Below, piece after piece: positions 59,061-64,000 of a DNA stretch of 64,000 bases (position 1 is its first letter; each line of letters starts with the position of its first letter). Made by a program: the position numbers and the translations under genes. The DNA lies in contig CAMGYJ010000008.1 of NCBI GenBank assembly GCA_946122785.1, forward strand, positions 54,012,963 through 54,076,962, in the 5' to 3' direction. This DNA comes from Linum tenue. Taxonomy: Eukaryota > Streptophyta > Magnoliopsida > Malpighiales > Linaceae. The notes under the pieces are model-generated. The model had not been told where the DNA came from and made no database searches. It was given only the letters and a program-made list of their open reading frames with translations.

Positions 59061-59423
59061 TCGCACTCGCGGACACTTAGTTCTGCTGGCTGCGTCTAGC
59101 TAAAGACTTAAAAGAAAGCTCTTGTGGGGAGGCAACCCCACCACAGTTTGTATTACTTTTTCCCTTTTTCCCTTTGATTTTTGGTCTGTTCGAGTCAGTT
59201 TGTGCATATATGGTGAAGTTAGGTCGTCTGGTATACCTTAGTTTGCCATGATCCCTGCTTGACATATGTTTGGTAGGTCCTGTTCTTACTACGAACCAGC
59301 TATTTTTTGCTAGAATGCTTGTCTTCGTGATCCTTATGTATGGGGGAACTGGATAGCCCCTGCTTGCGGTCCTAACGAGATTTTATCTTGGTTCCACCTT
59401 TGGTTTGGTTATATTGCAGGATC

Positions 59424-60850
59424 ATGTCTCTTGATCACCCGTACGTGCAGGACCTGCGCCTTCACGTCGATTTTGCTGAGCAGTTCGCCAAGGTCATCAA
59501 CAGGGTGTTTCACCGCTACCATCACCTCGAGTTTGGGGTCTTCTACAGACTCCAATACCTCGATGAGATGGCTGCTGCCATCCTCATTGGTGCATTCTCT
59601 TGACCACCAAGGACTCTACCTACACGGAGTTGGTCTGGGAGTTCTACTCCACGTTCAATTATCGGCCCAAGGCACCTCGCGACTTCATGACATGCCTCAC
59701 TTTCCGACTTGTTGGTAGCATGAGGCAGATGAGCATCGACGGGTTGGCTCAGGCCTTGGAGATTCATTACCATCTTTACTCCAAACACTAGAATGAGGGT
59801 CCCCATCCCACCGAATTTAACCAAGATGCTTTCTAACTCCGCATCGCCCGTCCTGAGTACAACCATGGCTGGTTCGTTTCAAGCCAGACGACTGTTACCA
59901 CCATCCGAACCGAGTGGCACATCATCAACCTCCTGCTCACCCGTTCGGTCATCCCCAACACCACCAGATCACACAAGACACCGAAGCGCGTGATCTTCGT
60001 CATGTACTCCATGGGGGGGATCCCGACCACATGCTACACTTGGAGTCTCTCATGTCGACCACTTTTGCCAGGTGCCACGAGAAACCCACCCACTTTTTTT
60101 GTGGTCCCCTGATCACCAGCCCTGTGCGCCACTTCGATATCAGCTTTGAGGGGTTGACCGATGCCACGGAGCACGGTGGCTCCCTTCCCCTCAACAGGGA
60201 TGTTCTTCACAACGCTTTCTTGTTAGACACTGCTGAAGCGGGGGAGTGGGTCGACGGTCTGTCCATGCCTCCCGCTGCGGACGAGGACGATGTAGATGAT
60301 GATGACTATGCTGGGGAGGAGGAGGAAGACAAGGATGACGATGATGATGATGGTGGGGATATGGATGCAGATGAGCCGGAGCCCCCACTTCCCTGCTAGG
60401 GGACCTTCCTCCATGACGAAGACTCGAGCGAGGTGAGTCCTCCTCCGGTCCTTCTGGTCCATCGATGGAGTTCTTCACTAAGCAGTTCCACCAAATGGGG
60501 CTCCATTTCCAGCAGCTTGGACTCCAGAACCACCTGCTCCTAGACCACCAATGCTAGTTGCAGCAGCAGTATTCAACCCACTAGGCTGAGTACGCCACCA
60601 GGTTCGCTGCGTTCGACGAGCGCCTCGACCGTCTCGAGTCTCAGTAGGGTGTCACCCTTGCTCACATCGAGCGGGAGCAAGGCCGCAACCGTCGGATGAT
60701 GGAGTAACAGGAGCACCTGCTTTAGTCCGGTCATCCGCCACAGGAGCACCACTGGACCAATCCGTGGTAGCACTCACCACCACAACCACCACCACCGTCG
60801 GGGGACTTTGGCGACTTCATGGACCATATTAACTTCGACCATCTTGAGTA
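59424..60850 (+). pseudogene. Extra ORF of the decayed Athila-type element (PF20167-like)
   Basis: Pieces in all three frames: MSLDHPYVQDLRLHVDFAEQF, then TTKDSTYTELVWEFYSTFNYRPKAPRDFMTCLTFRL, a middle part in another frame, and FDISFEGLTDATEHGG...NRDVLHNAFLLD ending in an Asp/Glu-rich tract. It holds the same position after integrase as the 564-residue protein at 25.4-27.1 kb. At least three frameshifts. Confidence 0.65.
60280..60375. repeat. GAT/GAC-rich microsatellite
   Basis: Encodes the acidic run EDDVDDDDYAGEEEEDKDDDD in the extra ORF remnant. An acidic run also occurs in the MULE-borne relative. Confidence 0.8.
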
Positions 60851-62164
60851 GACTGTACTCGTAGGCATTTCTCTATGTTTGTCGTGTGTTTTGATTTATT
60901 TTGGGACGGAGTGCAAACTGGATTTTTGTGTTTTGTGTTTTTCTTTTGGATGATGTACTATTGGGATGACAACTTTCCTTAATGCCTTTGTGTTTGAGTG
61001 ATTATTTTTTATCCAGCCCGTGATCTTGATTCGACTGGTCCTATTTCCAGTCCTCCTCTCTCCGAGTGGTCCACTTCCCAGTCCTGCTGCGGTCTGTTCT
61101 TCCCAGTAACATCGTTCCCCTTATCTCTCCCTCTTCTCCATTGAGGGCACTGTCGAACCTAAGTGGGGGGGGGATGTTTCTATTTGAATGTCTAGCTATT
61201 GTGTGCTTGGATCCTAGTCCACTGTCCAAATTTTGATTTGAGGGCTCTAAGTACGTGTTCCTTTCAATGACATGCTCAGTATGCTTTGAATTAACAGTCT
61301 CTATAGTTCTATGCAATCTAGGGAGATAGTGTAGCGCTATGGAAGATGCTGAAGTATAAGATCTTTCCTATCTTTCTTTTTGCTGTGTCGGTTGATTGTG
61401 TGAACTAGTGGAAATAGGACATTTGATTCATGTGATATCGATGACTCTCTCTTGCTGTGTATGGTCCTCAATGTCAGAAAATTTGAAATCTTAAACATGG
61501 GTTAAGCCCAACGTGTGTGGCATCGTTCATTGCACAAAATCGGGTTTTGGAAGAGATTTTAGTGATCCTTAGTGGGGTAGGCCTACAAGGTGAAGCTAAG
61601 CCGTCTCTAGTACAAGTAAAAATTCCACTCGTTGAACGATGTTTTTAAGGGCACGAATAGAGCTTCCGACCGCTCTTAATTTCATTGACCCTCCACACGA
61701 AGTGAAGAAAAGGATTTAAAAGAAGTACTCTGGAGAGCAACAGATGTACAAAAATTGTCGACCTCGCATAAAACTGCAGTTGGAACCCCAGCAAAGTGCA
61801 AATGTGGAAAAAAAGAAAAAGAAACAAATAAACAATAAGTAAAAGAGGTTCCAACAAGTGAAATGTAATGAAAGAGCACCCAATACGGAGAGTCCTTGGT
61901 TCTTGTGTTATGTGAGTGAATCTCTTTGTCCATGAATTGTCTGTCCTAGGTCCACTGCTTCACATGATCCTGGTGTGAGTCTAGTACTCGCTTTGAGGGA
62001 AATATGGGATGTCTTAGAAAACCGGTTGACCTCATAAGTCTCTAAATGATCTAGGAAGTCTTCTATCGACAATAGGGGTCGCATGGTGTTGTAGAGGTCG
62101 GGAGAGTTGCATTGGTTTGAGTCAGGTTTGCTTGGGGACAAGCAAACAGTTAAGTGTGGGGGAA
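60851..62164 (+). other. 3' untranslated region of the decayed Athila-type element
   Basis: No gene. GGGGACAAGCAA and AGTGTGGGGG near its end (62,130-62,160) match the corresponding region of the 17-31 kb element (28,598-28,620). Confidence 0.7.
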
Positions 62165-62165
62165 T

Positions 62166-63500
62166 TTTATAGACCGTTATATGCAAATGTTTTGGCCACC
62201 ATTATTGAACCGTTTGAGAGTTGATTCTCGTGTTTAAAGTCGATTTCACGCCAGGTTGTGCGTTTATGTCATATTTCAGGAATTGGTGTGGAAATGGAGG
62301 CTTGGAAGCGAGTTTTGAGTCGAAAATGGAGAGTTGGCGCCTAGAGGAGCTGGAGGCCAAACTACCCGATAAGAACACTCAAATACCTGACCGGGTATAA
62401 TCTGCTGAGGGAGTAGGTATTCGACTGAGAGAGCCAAAGAAATAGAAGGAGGCCCGGTCAGGAACCCAAAATACCCGACTGGGTATTTTAACCCTAGGTC
62501 GGGTATTTTCCCCTTTGCTTGCGTGCTCCATTTTATAATACCCGCCCGGTCCTATAAATACCAGACTGGGTATTTGGGTCGGGTATTGCGAGCTGCAGCC
62601 CTTAGCTACGAATTTGGGGATTTTGAAAGGTATTCAAGTTCTAGAGCAAGAAAAACAGAGGTTAAAGAGAAAAAGTGACGAAGAGAGATCCTTGAGCGCC
62701 CTAGATCAAGTTGTACACCATTGGAGCTCGATTAAAGCCTCAAGGAAAGACGATTGATGACACAGTGTCGATTTCTCCCTTCAACACGATGATTTCCACA
62801 TCAAGCTTAGCTTTCCACCCTCTCTCTATGGAGTAATCCCCCCTCTATCACTTGGGTATGTAAGAAACCTAGATTGTATGTTAGGTTGAGTTGTATGAAC
62901 CCCTTGCCCTGAATGATTCATTGATTTAAATCCAATTGAAGTAATTTCTCTGAATTACTTGAGTCCTGATCACATTCTAGTGATTCCTGCTTTGACCTAG
63001 AAGAATAATCTTTGCACAGGTCAATAGAGCACCTTGAATTGAAAGTAGTGAATTGGCGACCTTAGTCGGGAAGTCAATTCCTGCTCTGTACTGGTTTAGA
63101 AACCAGTGGAGGAAGTTGTAATCTGATTGCCTCAGCTAGCTTACTCCGGTGGAGGTTAGTCGCTCGTCGGGTATTCTAGCTTAGAGGGCCTGAAGCACTT
63201 TAGTCGAGACTTCAGACTAATAAGAACTTTCCGCAGTTTAAACATCAATCAACTTGATTTAGGTGAATCACAATTTCGCTTAACTGCAATCTAGGGGGAC
63301 TCATACCTGAGTGAGCCTTCTCAAACTTGAACTACAACTTTTACTACTTTGTCTTAATTTAGACTAGTCATAATCTCACTACATTTAAACCGCTAGATAA
63401 CGAGAATTCACAGAGTAGTCATCACATCTAGGACCCAGGTTGACAATTAAGACTAAACCCGCTATACTACGCATTAGTAGGTGGTTGCACTTAGCCACTA
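62166..63500 (+). mobile_element. 3' LTR of the decayed Athila-type element
   Basis: Directly follows the purine tract. It shares landmarks with the LTRs at 38 and 52 kb (GATTTCACGCCAGGTTGTGC, ATTTCAGG, CTATGGAGTAATC, GGGGGACTCAT). The expected TG start seems altered (TTTATAGACC), and the 3' end is only approximate. A 20-bp block with ATTAGTAGGTGGTTGCACTT occurs twice at the end (63,473 and 63,505). Confidence 0.75.
62355..62595. repeat. ATACCCGACTGGGTAT-type palindrome cluster inside the 3' LTR
   Basis: 16-bp palindromes near 62,383, 62,472 and 62,557 and several single arms. Like arms are 20-21 bp apart (62363 and 62384 differ by 21; 62482 and 62502 by 20). Confidence 0.8.
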
Positions 63501-63519
63501 CTCATTAGTAGGTGGTTGC

Positions 63520-64000
63520 ACTTTTCTTTCCGAGAAACAAAAGGGGAAAATCATTCCCATCTATCGTTTCACCTTGGAATCAGACAAGATCCCAGCCTAA
63601 AATACGCCATTGGAGCATCGGCCAGCCTCCAAATCGATGGTAAGTGGCGGATTAGGGTTCTTGCATGTTCGATTTCTACTATTTTCAGATTTGATTTTAG
63701 GGTTTTGAGATTCTAATCCTTATTTTCTTGATTTATTTCCGGAGAAGCCGACCCAAAATCAAAGGGCTTCTCAATCTGTTACTCCCCTCTCCTTGCCGGC
63801 CACAGAACATAAGCCAACAACCCTGAATGTACTAGAAAGGCTTCGATCTAGGTAGGGATTGGCTTGCATGTGGTTTTTTTTTTTCGATTTTAGGTTCAAA
63901 ATTAGGATTCTGATATTTTATTTTGGTTTTTGGTTTCGGTATCTGGGGACTTGTTCGGGGGAGGAGAGGGCGGCGCCGATTTGGTCTCGGGGAGTTCTTT
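63520..64000. other. Unassigned sequence at the window end
   Basis: Less AT-rich at 63,570-63,660 and again after 63,940, with a splice-donor-like GGTAAGTGG near 63,640 that may be an exon edge of a gene outside the window. No protein family recognised. Confidence 0.25.

Larger units (their letters stand above)
54690..63500 (+). mobile_element. Decayed Athila-type Gypsy element
   Basis: Same gene order as the 17-31 kb element: gag remnants, protease, RNase H, integrase, GGGGAGGCAACCCC motif (near 59,128), extra ORF, purine tract (AGTGTGGGGG near 62,155) and 3' LTR. The 5' LTR and primer site are missing, most of RT is deleted, and there are many stops and shifts. 5' limit approximate. Confidence 0.85.

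Overview
The window is nuclear DNA of a flowering plant, most likely a eudicot. The evidence is a spliced TMK-type receptor kinase gene, plant Athila/Tat-type Gypsy elements, a FAR1-type Mutator-like element (MULE), a plant LINE, Copia fragments and plant-type MITEs, all in AT-rich intergenic sequence. I cannot name the species. No rRNA, tRNA or CRISPR array was seen.

Layout. 1-1.75 kb: a decayed plant-mobile-domain fragment, a cluster of seven 21-bp palindromes, and the 3' end plus LTR of a Copia element. 2.8-6.0 kb (minus): a complete two-exon TMK receptor kinase, the only clear host gene. 6-11.2 kb: intergenic DNA with MITEs. 11,276-35,853: one MULE with about 54-bp terminal inverted repeats and a perfect 9-bp target duplication (TAAAGTTTA). 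It carries, all on the minus strand, a nine-exon Ulp1-type (C48) protease gene that looks intact, a FAR1/MULE transposase, and a protein of the plant transposon protein family (PF20167-like). A 13.85-kb Athila-type Gypsy element (17,440-31,288, 5-bp duplication CCTTG) sits inside the transposase coding sequence and splits it. Without this insertion the MULE is about 10.7 kb. The Gypsy has an unusual three-LTR structure. 36-54.5 kb: two members of one hAT MITE family, solo LTRs of Athila-like and other Gypsy elements, a LINE (minus strand) broken by a MITE and by a 2.2-kb LTR-like insert, and Copia fragments. 54.7-63.5 kb: a decayed Athila-type element whose reverse transcriptase core is deleted. 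63.5-64 kb: unassigned.

Most unusual signal. The MULE carries about 90 exact copies of the palindrome GGTCGACC (counted by eye). All lie in non-coding DNA: terminal arms, gene spacers and one intron, with none in an exon and none in the nested Gypsy. Neighbouring copies are very often 21-22 bp apart start to start, which is two helical turns, with unrelated sequence between. Three Athila-like LTRs in the window (about 38.8-39.1, 52.4-52.56 and 62.35-62.6 kb) show the same rule with different palindromes (CACACGACCGTGTGG, TTTACACGACCGTGCAAA and ATACCCGACTGGGTAT types). The cluster near 1 kb consists of palindromes that are themselves 21 bp long. Both the MULE and the Athila-type elements also encode a PF20167-like accessory protein. 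My inference is that unrelated transposons here share a motif-and-reader system, comparable to the VANC anti-silencing system of VANDAL MULEs. This is a hypothesis and is untested.
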